DNA of 64,000 nucleotides from Flabesymbios commensalis (GCA_964017125.1 OZ024915.1:74597767-74661766), one strand, 5' to 3'. Positions 1-13,665 are shown, numbered from the stretch's first letter. The notes: a model not told the origin generated them from the sequence alone. Translations and numbers: made by a program.

Positions 1-1290
1 ACAATTTTGATAAATGGTGAATTTTAAATATGTCATGGATTTATTTTCTATCGACAAAACACACACATTTTTAAAATGCATTTTATCACTTCGTGATCGC
101 AAACTGCGTATTTTTCATTATTTGTTATATCTAGGCCGTAGTATGACGAATCTGTGCATTATTTTATCTGTCAGAATTGGCTTCCGTGACATTGTTTTTA
201 TTAGATAAGTATTATCACCAGGTGAAGGGGGTGGCGTCACTATTTCGTCTAGGCCTATTTCAGATATATTACCAGGTAATTTGTTGATAATTTTATATAA
301 ATACTAATTTTTAAATGGTAGATTATAAATGTACGGGGTTTTCGTATTGTCCATCAACACAAAGGTTGTTTTAGGTTTTTTATGCATTTTAGTACTTCAG
401 GATCACAATTTTTCATTATTTTATAACTACAACAGAGCTTCACACACATGTCTTATTCTCATCCGAATTGCTTTCCCTGAATAATTGATTTTTAGAGATA
501 AATTGCACAATATTTTTGAAATTGTAAAATCATGGGAGGTAGTGTTACTATTTTGGCGAGAAAAGCCCCAAATGGCATAATAAAATATTGCTACAGAAAA
601 CATGTTCCTTGATAATTTTTAGATATTTGTATCGAAAAAAAGTTGCAAAATAGTAAATGGCAAATTTATGGACTATATTTCGAATTGTCCATTTACAAAA
701 AATCACGTTTTTTTTAAATGTAAATTTTATACATTTTATCACTTTATGGTCACATATTTTATAAATATTTTTTTTTATAAATATTTTTTATTCCTCGTTT
801 TCTCTAAGGCATAGTATCACATAATCTCATACATGCAGTATTGTATTTATCAGAATTGCTTTTCTTGACTAATTAGCTTTTAGAGATAAATAGTATAATA
901 TTCTGGGAATTAAAAAAATAAGAGGGGAGGCGTCACTTTTTTTGTAATAGGAAAGCTCTAGGTATTCAAATAAAAATATTGCTACTTGAAATATGTTCCT
1001 GTCTCATTTGTGAATATTTTAAACATGTTAAATTGCAAAATGGTACATTTTAAATTTATGGGCTATTTTTATAATTACACATTTTCAAAAAAATCACGTT
1101 TTTCTTATACATATTATATTGTTTTAATAACATTTGTTTGTATTATTTTTATTAATTGTTTTCTCCATGACATAGTATTACACATGTGTGCAGTCTTTCA
1201 TTGATTTCTTGAATAATTAGCTTTTAGAGATAAATAGTATAATATTCTGGAAATTACAAAATTAAGGGGGTGTGGCGTCATTATGGTGGT
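1..1290. repeat. Diverged tandem repeat, ~340-375-bp units
   Basis: About four diverged copies in head-to-tail order. Landmarks recur: a TTTTAGAGATAAAT block near 490, 866 and 1209, an AAAAATCACG block near 700 and 1090, and a GGxGGCGTCAC block near 229, 932 and 1273. Short ORFs here are AT-rich and not conserved between units, so no gene is called. Confidence 0.7.
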
Positions 1291-1291
1291 G

Positions 1292-2415
1292 AAATTTGGC
1301 AGCAACAATTTAAAAACTCATTAATATGTACTCAAAATATAAACAATTGTGATTTACTACCATATGAAAAATTACATAATAGTGTTTGCAAACAACTAAT
1401 TGGGGTAGGAAAATATTCTTCGAACTTGGCCTCAAGGACCGAGTTAGGCAGACTGCTAATTTCCGAGTTTATATTATTAACCCTTTAAGCCCTCACGATG
1501 CATTAAAGCATCATTTCACATCCCTGAAAACAGACTAATTTTTTCTACAACTATATATATAGGGGTTTTAGAATGAATATTTCCATGAAACTGGTTTACC
1601 AAGACATGCCAATTTTTTTACGTTTCACTCACTTCAAATCATCTCCATCCACTACAAGTCGAGATTGCGACAGCAATTCGCTACTTGTAGTTCATGAAGA
1701 TGACAATGGTAAATTCAGTCTTGAAAGGGTTAAGCAAACTTTAAACTACTGGGTGAAACTAGTTAAATGTGATGAAAATTCATTATTGCATCAGTGTTTT
1801 TTGTCTGAGAAAATATTAGATTCTAAGGGATTTATTACAGGGTATACATATAATTAAGAAATTCACACAAATACAAGCCAGTGATGGTATAGATATTAAG
1901 AACACATTAGTCGACGATAAAAAAGAAATTAATAGAATAAATGGAGTAAACAGTATGAACTTCATCAAGGGAGTAGCTGGTAAAACAGCAACTGAGAATA
2001 ATAAATTTAGAAGTTTTGCTGTATTATGTTGTAATATTATGAGCTGTACACCTAGTTATACAAACCAATAATCCTTGGAAACTCAAAAAATGTATGGCTA
2101 AATTTAGAGTTGGTGATCATAAACTAAAAATTGAAACTGGGAGACATTACAGACATAAAATACCCTTACAAGAGAGAACATGTACTTTACGCGACTTAAA
2201 TAGTGTGGAAGACAAGTTACATTTTTTTAATTATTTGTCCAACATATAAACATAAACGGGATAAATTATTTCCTTATGATGCTTATACTATTTCTGACCC
2301 TATGAAAACATTCATTTCTCTTTTAAATGATAATGATACAACTAATATCCTTTATATTACAACATATATTGAGGAAGCACTGGCATACAGAAATGACTTA
2401 AACAATCTAGTATAG
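1292..2415 (+). mobile_element. LINE ORF2 C-terminal fragment (non-LTR retrotransposon)
   Basis: The translated pieces resemble the region downstream of reverse transcriptase in LINE ORF2 proteins. Seen in order: a CKQLIGVGKYSS/ELGRLLI block (1380-1465), NYWVKLVKCDENS (1743-1785), LKIETGRHYRHKIPLQERTC (2127-2186), SVEDKLHFFNYL (2203-2240), then CPTYKHKRDKLFP and EEALAYRNDL near the end. This order matches the post-RT domain with a Cys/His-like ER(x)C...E(D)xxHF segment. The reading frame changes between blocks, at least once near 1733 and again after about 1857 and 2215, so the copy is dead. It is split by a TTAA MITE (1477-1733). An ATAAATAAA run near 2636 could be its 3' end. The upstream RT and endonuclease parts are absent. 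The family (RTE/CR1/L2-like) is not decided. Confidence 0.7.
1477..1733 (-). mobile_element. TTAA-flanked MITE, family F1 (257 bp), inside the LINE
   Basis: The ends are TTAACCCTTTAAGCCC and TTGAAAGGGTTAA, so TTAA flanks a CCCTTT...AAAGGG terminal inverted repeat, the layout of piggyBac-type elements. Length and sequence match the copy at 62922-63178 (also 257 bp) in the opposite orientation. The internal CATCCACTACAAGTCG block is shared by all F1 copies. It must be younger than the LINE it interrupts. Confidence 0.8.
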
Positions 2416-2639
2416 CCTATATTATACCCTGTTATAGGTTTAATTATACCAAAATATATTGTGGACCACACCACCAAATGGAATACTTGTAAACTTGTCA
2501 TGAGAGGGGACCATATTTGTTTACAGTCAGGTGCATAATTAGAATTTTTTTCATTGTTTTTTTGCATTGTTGTTGAACGTGGAAATAGCATAATGTCATG
2601 TGATTTTTTACAATGTAGTGGGGATGCTTGTGTTCATAA

Positions 2640-3340
2640 ATAAATTCCCGTAGGATTTTGATGGTTAAAATATGCCACCTATATCAAAATGTTCAGAATA
2701 AACTACAGAATAAGAAAAAGTTTGATGGAGTTCGCAAATTAGTGTCAAAACACTCTTCCCAGGCAAAATTAAAAATGGCCGCCATGAAATCACTAAAGTT
2801 ATCATATCTTCATCAATAATTGAGATAGAAACAAGATTATTTTACCAAACCATATCTTTTTGGTATCAAGTAATGCAATAAAACAAACGATACAGTTATT
2901 TGACATCGTTATCATGCAAAATTCAAAATGGCCGCCATGAAATCGCCATAGTGATGATATCTTCGTTAATAATTGATACAGAGACGAGATTATTTCACCA
3001 AACCATATGTTTTCGCTATCAAGGAATGCAATAAAACAAACGATACCTTCACTGAATATCATTATCATGCAAATTCAAAATGGCCACCATGAAATCACTA
3101 AATTTATCATATTTGCGTTAATAACTCGGATAAAAACGATATTATTTTACCAAACCATATGTTTTCGGTATCAAGGAATACAATAAAAAGCTGATACTTT
3201 ATTTCACATTATTATCATACAAAATTCAAAATGGCCGCCATGAAATCACTAATCATATATTCATCATTAATCCTGATATTATTTCACCAAATCTCATGTT
3301 ATCGATGTAATGTTAATGCAATACAGTTAATAATTCAAGA
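2640..3340 (-). repeat. ~150-bp tandem repeat with GGCCGCCAT core, minus orientation
   Basis: About four units each carry ATGGCCGCCATGAAATCACTA, a run on regulation of the form ATATCTTCxTxAATAATTG, and ACCAAACCATATxTTTTxGG. The same repeat plus its flank (GAGTTCGCAAAT..., AATATGCCACC) occurs at 21230-21900 in the opposite orientation. The repeated ATG within GCCGCCATG gives short spurious ORFs. Confidence 0.8.
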
Positions 3341-6300
3341 TGGTCGCCATGAACCTAATGAATTTATCACATATAAAGATACACTGTCCCCATTTAAACA
3401 CTGTCGCGTTACGCTGAAAATCCTGCCCGAGCGGCAGTTTCGTTTAAATGAAACAAGTAATCATTTCATACAGGGGGAGGGTGGTGGAAGGGGTCGGGGA
3501 AGGCCACTTGCAGTCGGCATGAATCAGCACACGGCGTAGCAGTGTGTAGGATATAAAGATAAAGACTGGATTTTTTCATCTAACCACATGTTGTCGGCAT
3601 CAATAATACAATAAAACACATCATACCTTTATTTGTATATCTTTATATAGCGTCAAAATATTATGTCATTACCTATTTATCCAATGTCTCAATACTAGTA
3701 ATGGTAATTACATAGTAGAGCATCTGTTTATGTATAGCACACACCACCCATCTACGTAACATATTTTTTAGCTGAACAATTAGGGCATATCCACACGTGA
3801 TCGACAAAACAATGTTTTAACTCACTCAAAAACAAATAGATCCATATTGAATTACACCGCTTCTAATGTAATGTATTTTGAAATATTAGCTGTCACTTCT
3901 GTATGATCACATTGATGCACAAGAGTGCATAATTGTTCATATGCACCATCAACCTTACACGTTCTAGATATCAATAATATTCTACACCTCTAAGATGTTT
4001 ACCTATTTTTAACAAATTAGTAGCATTATATATAGTGTGTATAGTTATTAACCACCTGTATCATAATTAGACTACATGAGGTCAACAACAATGGCATAGC
4101 ATACTATCCTGATAATTGTATTTCTAAATCCGTTCTCCAGCCCTTGAACAGACACTGTTATAAATTTAGTTATACATTACTAAAAAATAGTATTGTAATG
4201 TAAGACAATGGGGCATAGCAAAAGAGTATCAATATTTGTACAGATCATGTTTACAGAGATAGTGTCTACACTACAGTGTATCAAATAGCATATCAAAGGC
4301 AAGTTATTGTCATTGCAATGTCAAATCATAGCATAGTTTTTCTTTAATTAATTGTCATTACACTTTTAGGTGACAAAAAATATTTGACAAAACACAGCTA
4401 AAGTGCATATCATTGAATAGTCGAAATTATTTTTTGTGAGTTTACATAGCCAGGACTTGGGTGTGTAGAATGGATACTAAATAACCCCGGAAAATATACA
4501 CATAACTTAAGATTTGGGCTTGTTTAACGTTGAGATGTAATGTTTGCACCCAAGTTTCACCGTTCACTTGTCGTGCAATAAACCCAGTGGCGTATCTAGA
4601 AATAAATTAAGGGGGGTGCTCAGATTTCCAAGAAACCATTCAACAGCAGGGGCCCATAAGGGGGGGGGGCATGCCTTTGCAAAATTTTGAAAAAAATAAA
4701 CATCTAATAGTGCGATTTCGTGGTATCTTTGCTGTAAAAGGAAGATATGAGATACCGGCTGAAATGTCAGTTTTAACTTAATGACAGGTTAACCTAATCT
4801 ACACTAGTCAAACTATTTAAGCTAACACAGCCACACAATGGGAAAAAACATAAACATGATCATTAGTTCATTTAATAGCGAGCGCGAACTACTAGGCATA
4901 TTAAATAAGCTAAATAAAAATAAACAGCTGTCGACCCAATGTTGTGTTAATGTTTGGCCAGCGTAGCAGACGGTGGAGCAACGATAGTATTAATCAAACG
5001 TTGGGCCACCCTCATTGTGATAATAATTATGCAAACTTGTTTGTGGGATGCCGGTCATGCAATTATGTAGGGCCTAATTATGCAAAAATCATCTATTAAA
5101 AGTGTAAACACGTCATTGAAAAAAGATGGGGACTATTAAAATGCTTACCACGTTCACCAATGATCACTTAAAATTCCTGAGATATTTGTTTTTATTTCAC
5201 CTTTTTTAATTTGCCACACTCCCCTATGGCTGAATATTTATTAATGCAAATGTTATATTCCAGTTCATCATCATCTAGGCCTATATCAGATATTTTGTCA
5301 GTATTGGTTGTTCTTCCACATTGTTAAAACAACTTTACTGCCAATTTTCAATTATTATCCTTGATTTCGTCTCTGGTAAAAAATAAACTGTTGAATCCCA
5401 GTTGTATCTGAATTATTTCGTGTCAGTGACTATACTGGAGGTTTATATATTGCACTGAAAAAAATACAACAATTTCAAATAGGCCTTAAAACAATTAAAT
5501 TTTGGAAATTGAAATAGCGACCCTGTTTTTTATTCACTTGTTCTCAAGACAGAGTCTCAGAGATGATATCTCTTGAAAAATGAATTCGCTATCACCCAGG
5601 TGAAAGAATCATGGTAATTGGCGAATAATTTTTATCCCGTGGTCCTTATTATTTTATTTATATCAAGTGCTTGAGAGAGCAGCACGTCCATGTCTAAGTC
5701 GTTGTCCGTTTCAAGCGAACCCCATAGCCTACTGTGTATTGTGCCGGGGGGGGGGGGGGCATTCAAGTACTGGGGATGTGCCACTGGACAGGGTGCCTTT
5801 TTTGAGCTTCCAGCTTTTGCATGTGTTATAATTATCATAGGGTAGGGTAGGGTAGTCTATGATAATTACTATCAATCTTAGCATATCTACTTTGGAACAA
5901 CGTTGTTTCAAGGTCGTCTATGATAATTATCATCATTCTTAGCTCAACGTTTCAATTATTGGCCAAGACTAACAAAAAGTTGATATATTTTATTTTGTTT
6001 CTTTTCAAAAAAAATAATAATGAAAGTTTGAAAAATGTGTCTATCTCACACTAGTTAAGGGTGGAAAGAAAAAAGAAGACCAGTCGCAACAAATTCCTAT
6101 TTTTAGGTGCTCCGAATGGTCAATTTTAAAGATTTGCATTCTAAAGATTTTGACAAGTCAGGATTGTTTATCATAACCCTGAGTTGTCAAGGAAAACACC
6201 TTACGTTAAAACAAATTTTGGCAAAGTCAGGGGAAAGTGAAGAGTTTTGCTCTAAAGATCTCATGAATTGACTTTAATTTAACCGAAAAATCAAAGAGAC

Positions 6301-7370
6301 AAGCCCCCAACACATTTTGGCCATGAAAAGCCATTAAAAGTCAAGATTTACTAAATTTTGTAGCAGCCCTTAATAATGTCTAAGATTTAAAGAGCTTTTA
6401 TCGCTTCGATGATCTAATTGTGATAATTTATTAGCCTTGAGGTCACGACTTGCTTAAAATGTGATATTGACTTACAAGAGGTATAATTACCTATGTAATA
6501 TCAGATATTTAATTATATAACATTTTTGTTAAATATAAATATAATTATGATAAATATTTTTCTATTCTTGTGTGCTTAGAACTGTTTATAAATTTATAAA
6601 CAGCAAGTATTCCATAGGATAATAACATCGCGGCATTATCCCCTAAATATAGGAGGCGGGCTTCCTGTTCTCATGATATCAGCAAAAAGCGGGGTCAGAA
6701 TCTTTTCACTCACTAATGTAACCTATTGCAGCGGACGCCTTCTTAACTTTTACCAAAGTGATGCCCTCAGGTAAATATTTTATTTACTCCAGGAGGTAAA
6801 TTTAATAAAATAATCCTCAAAGCACGGTTCACAGTAAAAGCTGCATTAGGTCATTATAGAGACATGTAGCATGTTGTGCAAGACTACAGGGAATACGACT
6901 TGTTTGGTGAGACTTTTTGTCAAGTGACAGGTAATTCTATAATCTGGAATAAGGCAAGAAACACGAAAGATTGATGAAAAACAGCTTAATTGCTTACATT
7001 TGGAACACATTTCCTGAATTTTCCCTTTAATGTATGATATAGAAATGTGTGCCGGTCGAAGAATGACATCTCAGCTATAAGAAAAAAATATGACCCTAAA
7101 ACCGGCACACTCTTATGCTTCGAAAATGGTTTTGAACGTAGCACTGTTCAACTAATATTTACATCACCAGGTAAATACGACATGAACTTGAGCAGGCCTG
7201 CAAAAACAATTATACTCCTTCCATTCACCAGAGGGGGCTCTAATTTTGAGTCTTAAATTATTTACTTGAAGACGTAACTTTCTAAAATTACACATTTTAA
7301 ATAGACTTGTCTATTAAAATGTTTTTGTCAACTGTCGGCCTGATGACTTTTACCAAATAGCTGGCCATGG
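3341..7370. other. No gene seen; scattered transposon ends
   Basis: AT-rich DNA with no coding region I can support. A CAGTGGCGTATCTAG end at 4586 resembles a hAT-type terminus, but no matching right end is found. A copy of the dispersed TTGGCCAGCGTAGCAGACGG repeat lies at 4930-5015. There are poly-G runs at 4660 and 5746. Confidence 0.5.
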
Positions 7371-7375
7371 ATAAA

Positions 7376-7408
7376 GTTGCCCGGGCCTTCCGGTATTGTC
7401 GATCGCTC
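7376..7408. repeat. Recurrent GGGCCTTCCG motif, copy 1
   Basis: The block TGCCCGGGCCTTCCG followed by ATTGTCGATCGCTC recurs near 24111 (with GACAATTGTCGATTGCTC) and near 45853 (TGCCTGGGCCTTCCG). Flanking sequence is not obviously shared, so this is probably the end of an old element. Confidence 0.5.
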
Positions 7409-8060
7409 ACTATCTCCCGGCAAGGATCGAATGTATTTCTTTTCGGCAGTGATTAGCTCAGCTGTCAAATTGCGAATATTTTATGCGATTTCCTACACAA
7501 ATAAGTGTTTAGCGAATGTTTTTTGCGAATCTATATTCCCGTCATCTTTGACGATAGCGACACACGCTTACAAACTACGAGGGCTGATGATCAGTCAAAC
7601 GACGCTACGGCGACACTACGGTGCCATCAAAAGCCAAACAGTGGCAACTGCTTACTGAATGTAGGCTATGCTTACTGCTGTTTGCCGAAATTTGATAGCA
7701 GTTTCTGCTCGGGAGTCTGGATTGAAAAGAAACGATTAACTGCTTTTACATGTTTCACAGCGACTGGAGTAGTTTAGCCAATGTTGTTTTAAAGCTGGAT
7801 CAGCGTAACAGACGCAACAGCCAACAGACTGTTTTCTGAATGCCGTGATCCCGAGCCGTTATGCTTCCGTAAAATCACTGATGTGCGGTGTCACAAAAAT
7901 CGCAGCTCAGCAGTACTGCATTGTCGCCGCGGCCGTGTGTGGCGTGGCTTGCGCATGCGCAGTCATCAGCGCCGTCATCGCACGTGGTCAGTGGGCCTAT
8001 GTAGCGGGACGCTGGTTTATCAGCGTGTAGCTGGCTAACCCCACAAACACGAGACGTTGA
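7380..8060. promoter_or_regulatory. CpG-rich patch with NRF1-like palindrome (candidate promoter)
   Basis: CpG density is visibly higher than in the AT-rich surroundings. A perfect NRF1-type palindrome, TGCGCATGCGCA, lies at 7950-7961 next to a GCCGCGGCCG block. Both strands carry short ORFs (7845-8030 +, 7875-8072 -), but none resembles a known protein. NRF1 sites are typical of CpG-island promoters of housekeeping genes in animals. That this is a promoter is inference; no downstream exon was recognised. Confidence 0.35.
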
Positions 8061-8145
8061 CGTAATGTTCATTTAATGTTGGCCCATTGTCTGCAACGCT
8101 GGCCCAACATTAAAGCGGGGCTCAACGTCCCGTGTTTGCAGGGAT
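8060..8145. repeat. Dispersed TTGGGCCAGCGT repeat, near-palindromic copy
   Basis: TTTAATGTTGGCCCATTGTCTGCAACGCTGGCCCAACATTAAA forms an imperfect palindrome and ends in a CCCGTGTTTGCAGGG flank. Related copies lie near 4930, 11530, 11846, 12056, 13160, 13500, 16680, 35385, 36000, 37140, 38900, 40796, 43028 and 49520. Confidence 0.65.
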
Positions 8146-9590
8146 AAATAGGCATATGATATAGACTTAGTGTGTCAGAATCTTCGACACTGCCCATTGG
8201 TTAGTCAATGAACATGATGAAAGCTTATGATGCTTATTGGGATATGTACGTAGGGTGTAACATAGTCTATAATATTTCCAGTAAACTGTCACAGTGATGC
8301 AGATCTCGTGTAGGGCTATGATATGTTGGTTGAAGGCTGGACTGGCGTCCCAGATGCCTGTAGGCCATATAACATTAAACAAACATATGCAGATGACCTC
8401 AACCACAACATCATGCTATTAGCAGTGATTACCAGATTAAACAGATCTCGTGGTGACTAGTGACATCTGAAATTTAAGATTAGAGTTATGCCTAATAGTC
8501 TAAAACAATGGTAAGGAATTAAATTATGTGAATAAAAAAAAAATATGTAAGCCATAGAGTTAAATTATTTCCATTATTTATTACAAATTTAGGTGTTTGT
8601 CAGACCAGATAACTCTTAACCAGTAGAATTCTCTGGTCAGAAAAGACTAATTTTAGAGAACTGTTCAAATTTTTCCTCTTTTTAGAAATCACTACATGGA
8701 CAGATATTTGAACAGCCTTATGAAAAAGAAGCATTGAGAGTAACTGATGATAGGTTCCTAAGTAGGCCCCTACTATTTCTTTGTCACACGCTGCTTAACC
8801 CTAAAAGTCAATAGTTCTATAATATATCTTTATCCCCAAACACATGGGGCCTAAATCATGTTGTTTATTGTTTATATCACATATAATATGTATAGCTGCC
8901 ACTGGCAGTCTAGTGCTGCCTGGAAAATATAAAAAAGGGGTCATAATTTCAAATGGTCTCTAATTTCTTATAACCCAATATTTTGATCACTCCAAACAAA
9001 TATATGCCCCAAATTAGCCCCCTTTATCTGTTACCATACTTTGATATACTTACAGTGACACATAGAATAGACTACTAGACAAAATTAGTAGACCGACATA
9101 TTTTATTTCAAAAAAAAAATTGTGGCATATAAGAAAAACATTAACATGATTAATGGGACTTACATTTGAATATACATGTAATTTGATAAAAACTTAGCAT
9201 TCAACATGTGCCGGTAGGCGCGCAATTGGCGACATTCCGCGACGATGAACTAACAGTAAATGTTCCTATAGAATACACACAATAATGCCATCTCCCATTT
9301 CGCGTAATAACTGGATGACCATACATTGTATATACCTCGGTAACAGCATCATCGCATAACGCGATAACATATGGATATGAAAGGGTGCATCTGCCACTTT
9401 AAAAGTGACAGATAGGGCTCACACCCTTTCATATCCTGGGGGAAGATATATCGCGCTTTTAGCGTGGTATAACCATGATAACAGGAGCATCATATTATAC
9501 CGCAGTTTAACAGGATCATCATATCGTGTAATAGGCCTATATTATATTATAGCGCCGTCACAAAATCGTTTTAGTATTCGAAGTAGGTGA
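8146..9590. other. No gene seen
   Basis: AT-rich unique-looking DNA. Only short non-conserved ORFs are present. An AAGGGTGxxx...CACCCTTTCATATCC inverted pair at 9381-9436 surrounds CACTTTAAAAGTGACAG. Confidence 0.4.
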
Positions 9591-11065
9591 TAAAAATATG
9601 CATACTATACTCAGATACTTGATTATGATCACAGTTGCACATAAGTGATCATATCAGGTACAATTTTTTTTATCACTTCCTGCTAAAAATATTTACCTCT
9701 TCAGGTAATTCAATTTTTACAATTCAAAGTAAACACTTTCTCGCATGAAATCGGCTCTCGAGTAACATTCACATCCATATAGTCACTTTTAGTCTGTTTT
9801 CAATGCAATATAATAAGGTTTTGAAATATGTGATAAAAATAGGCATACTATACTTGATATGATCACAGTGGCACATAAGTGATCATATCAGGCACAACTT
9901 TTTTTTATCACTTCCCACTAAAAATATTTACCTCATCAGGTAATGCAATTTTTACTCTTCAAAGTAACTATTTTCTTTTATGAAATAGTTTCAAAGATTT
10001 AAATTGACATCCATATGGTAACTTTCAGTCTGTTTTCAATGCACTGTCATACAGTTTTGAAATATGTGATAAAATTATGCATAGTATACTTGATTATGAT
10101 CATAGATGCAAATAAGTGATGATATCAGGTACAACTTTTTTTTATAACTTCCTGCTAAAATATATTTACTTCGTCAGGTAATTCAATTTTAGTATTCGAA
10201 GTAAACACTGTCTCCTGATTTCGGCTCTAAGTGTAAAATTGACATAGAATTCTGTATGGTCTTTTTTAGTCTGTTTTCAATGCAATGTCATAAGGTTCTG
10301 AAATATATTCAATAAAAAAAAGCATACTATACTCATATACTTGATTATGATCACAGTTGCACATAAGTGATCATATCAGGTACAACTTTTTTGTTATCAC
10401 TTCCTGCTAAAAATATTTACCTCGTCAGGTAATTCTATTTTTAGTATTCAAAGTAAACGCTTTCTCGCATAAAATCGGCTCTAAGAGTAAAATTGACATC
10501 TATATGGGCACTTTTATCCTCTTCTCAATGCAATGTCATAAGGTATTGAGATATGTGATGAAAATATGCATAATATACTTGATTATGATCATAGTTGCAA
10601 CTAAGTGATCATATCAGGTAAAACTTTCTTTATCACTTCCTGCCGAAAATATTTACCTCGTTAGGTAATTCAGTTTTTACTATTTAAAGTAAACACTTTC
10701 TTGCGTGAAATCGGCTATACGAGTAAACTTGACATCTATATGGTCACTTTTAGTCTGTTGTCAACGCAATGTTATAAGGTTTTAAAATATGTGATAAAAA
10801 TGTGCATTCCATACTTGATTATGATCACTTAGTTGCACATAAGTGATCATCATATCAGGTACAATTTTTTTTATCACTTCTCACTGTAATGCAATTTTTA
10901 CTCTTCAAAGTAAACATTTTTTCGTATGAATTCTGTTCCAAGAGTAAAATTGGTATCCACATGTATACATAGGTACTTTTAGTATGTTCTCTATAGTGTC
11001 ATAAAATTTTGCAACATGATAAATATTTGCAACCTCTACTTGGTTAAGATCATAGTTGCACATAT
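9590..11065 (-). repeat. ~240-bp satellite array, minus orientation (left arm)
   Basis: Five to six diverged units each contain GTGATCATATCAGGTACAA, CACTTCCTGCTAAAAATATT, TTACCTCGTCAGGTAATT, AAAGTAAACACTTTCTCGCA and AGTCTGTTTTCAATGCAATG. Read on the other strand it is the same satellite as at 15480-20420. Each unit contains two small conserved palindromes: TTACCT-CGTC-AGGTAA and a pair of TGATCA sites about 20 bp apart. Confidence 0.85.
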
Positions 11066-13665
11066 GTGAGCGGTATCAGGTCGTTTCGGCCTCTTACCTG
11101 TTCGGCCCCCTCCCGTTCGGCCCCTTACCCGCTCGGCCCCTTAACCGTTTGGCCCCCTAATATACAATGCTGGCCTGTCAGTCACTGAGTCAGCGTCGTC
11201 AGAGCGTTACCCGTTCGCCCTCCTACCGTGGTACATACACAGCTATACAACTTTAAGTGGCTGAAAATTACTTGTCCGAACGACCTGCTCATCTGCTCCT
11301 AGGCCTACATTGTGAAAACAGGCCGGAATAATACCAGATAACATATAACCTATTCATTAAAATTGTTTATCCTTAATTATGGGGTATCTCGAAAACCCCC
11401 TCGACCCCCTCGACCATCGACTTAATTTTAAAAACAGTTTTTATTTGTTTATTTAATTATAACTTTGTATAATAATAACATTCTGGAAATTATAATATAG
11501 GCCTACTGTGATGCTAACCTGGATATCAAGTGATGTTGGCTGACCGTCTGCTACGCTGGTCCAGCATCTACTCGACGTTGGTTTAATGTATCTTGTTTAA
11601 TGGGTGGCCATCGATTATATTTTTATCAATACACGTAGGCCTACAGCTGGCCGAACACATTTTAATGTTGAGTCACTGTTTAGGACGCTTGTCTAACTTT
11701 AACTGTTATGTAGCCTATATTAACCCAAGCATGGGATTGAATGCCTCTTGTTTTTTTGGTGCGCAAAAAAACACTTGCCAGTCATATCACCTGGCATGTC
11801 ACTCGCCAGTTTCATTCAGTCACACGCTTTGGCACCGGCATCGCAAGCGGTGGGCCAGCGTTACAGACGTTGGGCCAGCAAAAATCCAACATTGGTTCAA
11901 TGCTTAGTGCTTGCTGTGCTTAGCTATCATTGGACCGGAACACTGTTGGGCCAGCGTTAATGTAGGACAGTGGTGGGACTCCTTATACTCCTAATCAAGT
12001 GCCCGCATATATTGCGTATCGTGCCTCTCCCAAAATATACAGGAGGCGTTCAGCCAATGTTAGGCCAGCGTCGCAGACGGTGAGCCAACATCGACCTGAT
12101 ATTGTTTCCCGAATTTTATAAATAGACTAGTCTATCCAAAAAAAAAACAATAAAAAAATTAAAGTCGAGGGTCGAGGGTCGTGGGTCGAGGGGGTTTTCG
12201 AGATATCCTTAATTATGTTCAGCTCCAGCCCTAGAACAATCTAGAACAAATCAGAAAGTCCATAAATTACAGAAAAAATGCCGTAGTAAGTGAGTAGAAA
12301 CGTCGTGAAGTTTTAGAACAACCCTTCCAATGTTAGTTCAATTTACTGTTATATTATTGATTCTTTGTACCACGAATTTAACATTTCTATCCTTACGTTT
12401 GGCTCCCAAGCATTGCCTGTTCGGCCCCCAAGTAGGCCCCTACGTACATACTACCCGTTCGGCCCCCTATGGTGAACAGGTCTATCGCGTTGGAAACTAG
12501 AACCGATATAATATTATGAGCCTTTATATAGGCCTTAAACATATTTACTTATCTATGAATCCTTTAAAATTATACAATAATTCACAATTTGTAAACGAAT
12601 GAAGCAGGTCATTTCACCTTTAAGCACGATCAGATTATCGCGTGTGTAGACATTGCCGCGGTTATTATCATTTCATATATTTTGAAACAACTAATTTTAA
12701 ATATATTTCCGCTCTTTCTTACATTTATATTATAAAAATTATATTGATTTGAAGTACCCAGCTTTTATTGGTAAGCGAGTTCACAGCTTACCAATCTATC
12801 ACTCACAGTTTTATTCCAGGCTTTCACTCCAGCCTTGACAACAGTTGTCATCTGCACGTAGTAACACTCACCTTCTCTGAGGTATCGCTCTGTTAACAAC
12901 TCAACTTGTGTCATCTGTACAGGGTTGGCCTACTGCTCACCGAGTGTCTATTTATGTCTATTTATGTCAACTGTATATATGTCTATGCATGTCTGAGTAA
13001 CACGGATGAAGTGAAGAACAAGTCGGTGACTATATAGGCTAATTTTAACAAAGTGTTTAATTTAACATAAGTCTATATAAAAATAATGTTATATTTAAGA
13101 TCTATATTGAAATATTAGTTGAAATCTCACATGGTATTGCCCTACCCTAACACAATACACTGACCCAATGCTGGTTCAATGGCGGACCATAGTCTGCGAC
13201 ACTGGGCCAACATTAAGCCAACTATGAATAGTTGTGCTATTATAATTTACAACACTAGATCTACGACAATGTTTTATAAATTTTAATATTTTAATTAGCG
13301 GGCCGAACAGGTTAACAAGAGTGTGCCAGACAGCTTAGCGCACTAACACACAGGGCTGGACTGAGGGGCGAACAGGCTATCGCTGATGGGGGCCGAACAG
13401 GTCATCTCACTTACAAGAGGCTAGAGCGTGCTGGACAGCTTGTGTATTAGGCCTACTATTAGCGCACTTGTGAACACAAAACATTTGTATGACTTTATAC
13501 AGTGTTGGACCAACGTCGAAGACGTTGGGCCGACTTTGTATAAATGTTATACAAATGTTTTGTGTTTGCTGGGATAACACAGGGCTGGGCAGGTGATCGT
13601 TGGTGGGGGCCGAACAGGTCAACATGCCATGTCACCCACGACACCTCTGACCTGATGACATATGT
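11066..13665. mobile_element. Insertion in the satellite with repeated TTCGGCCCC motifs at both ends
   Basis: The satellite breaks off after ACATATGTGAGC (11060-11072) and resumes with ACATATGTGAGC at about 13661, so that word may be the target duplication. Both ends carry runs of GTTCGGCCCC (11086-11160, 12420-12475) or its complement GGGGCCGAACAGG (13301-13320, 13380-13400, 13605-13620), and ATCAGGTC / GACCTGAT near the termini. No transposase ORF is seen. It contains the Mutator-like MITE at 11382-12208 and several TTGGGCCA repeats. The family is uncertain. Confidence 0.5.
11382..12208. mobile_element. Mutator-like MITE with 9-bp target duplication
   Basis: Left end GGGTATCTCGAAAACCCCCT, right end complementary to GGATATCTCGAAAACCCCCT, followed on both sides by CTCGACCC-type repeats. 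It is flanked by the direct repeat TTAATTATG at 11373-11381 and 12209-12217. A 9-bp duplication with long inverted ends fits Mutator-like elements. It is nested in the 11066-13665 insertion and has no coding capacity. Confidence 0.75.

Noticed and set aside
3231-3539. 102-codon ORF starting in the GCCGCCATG repeat, signal-peptide-like N-terminus
   Set aside because: The ATG and hydrophobic start come from the 150-bp tandem repeat, and the rest is low-complexity and unrelated to any family I recognise.
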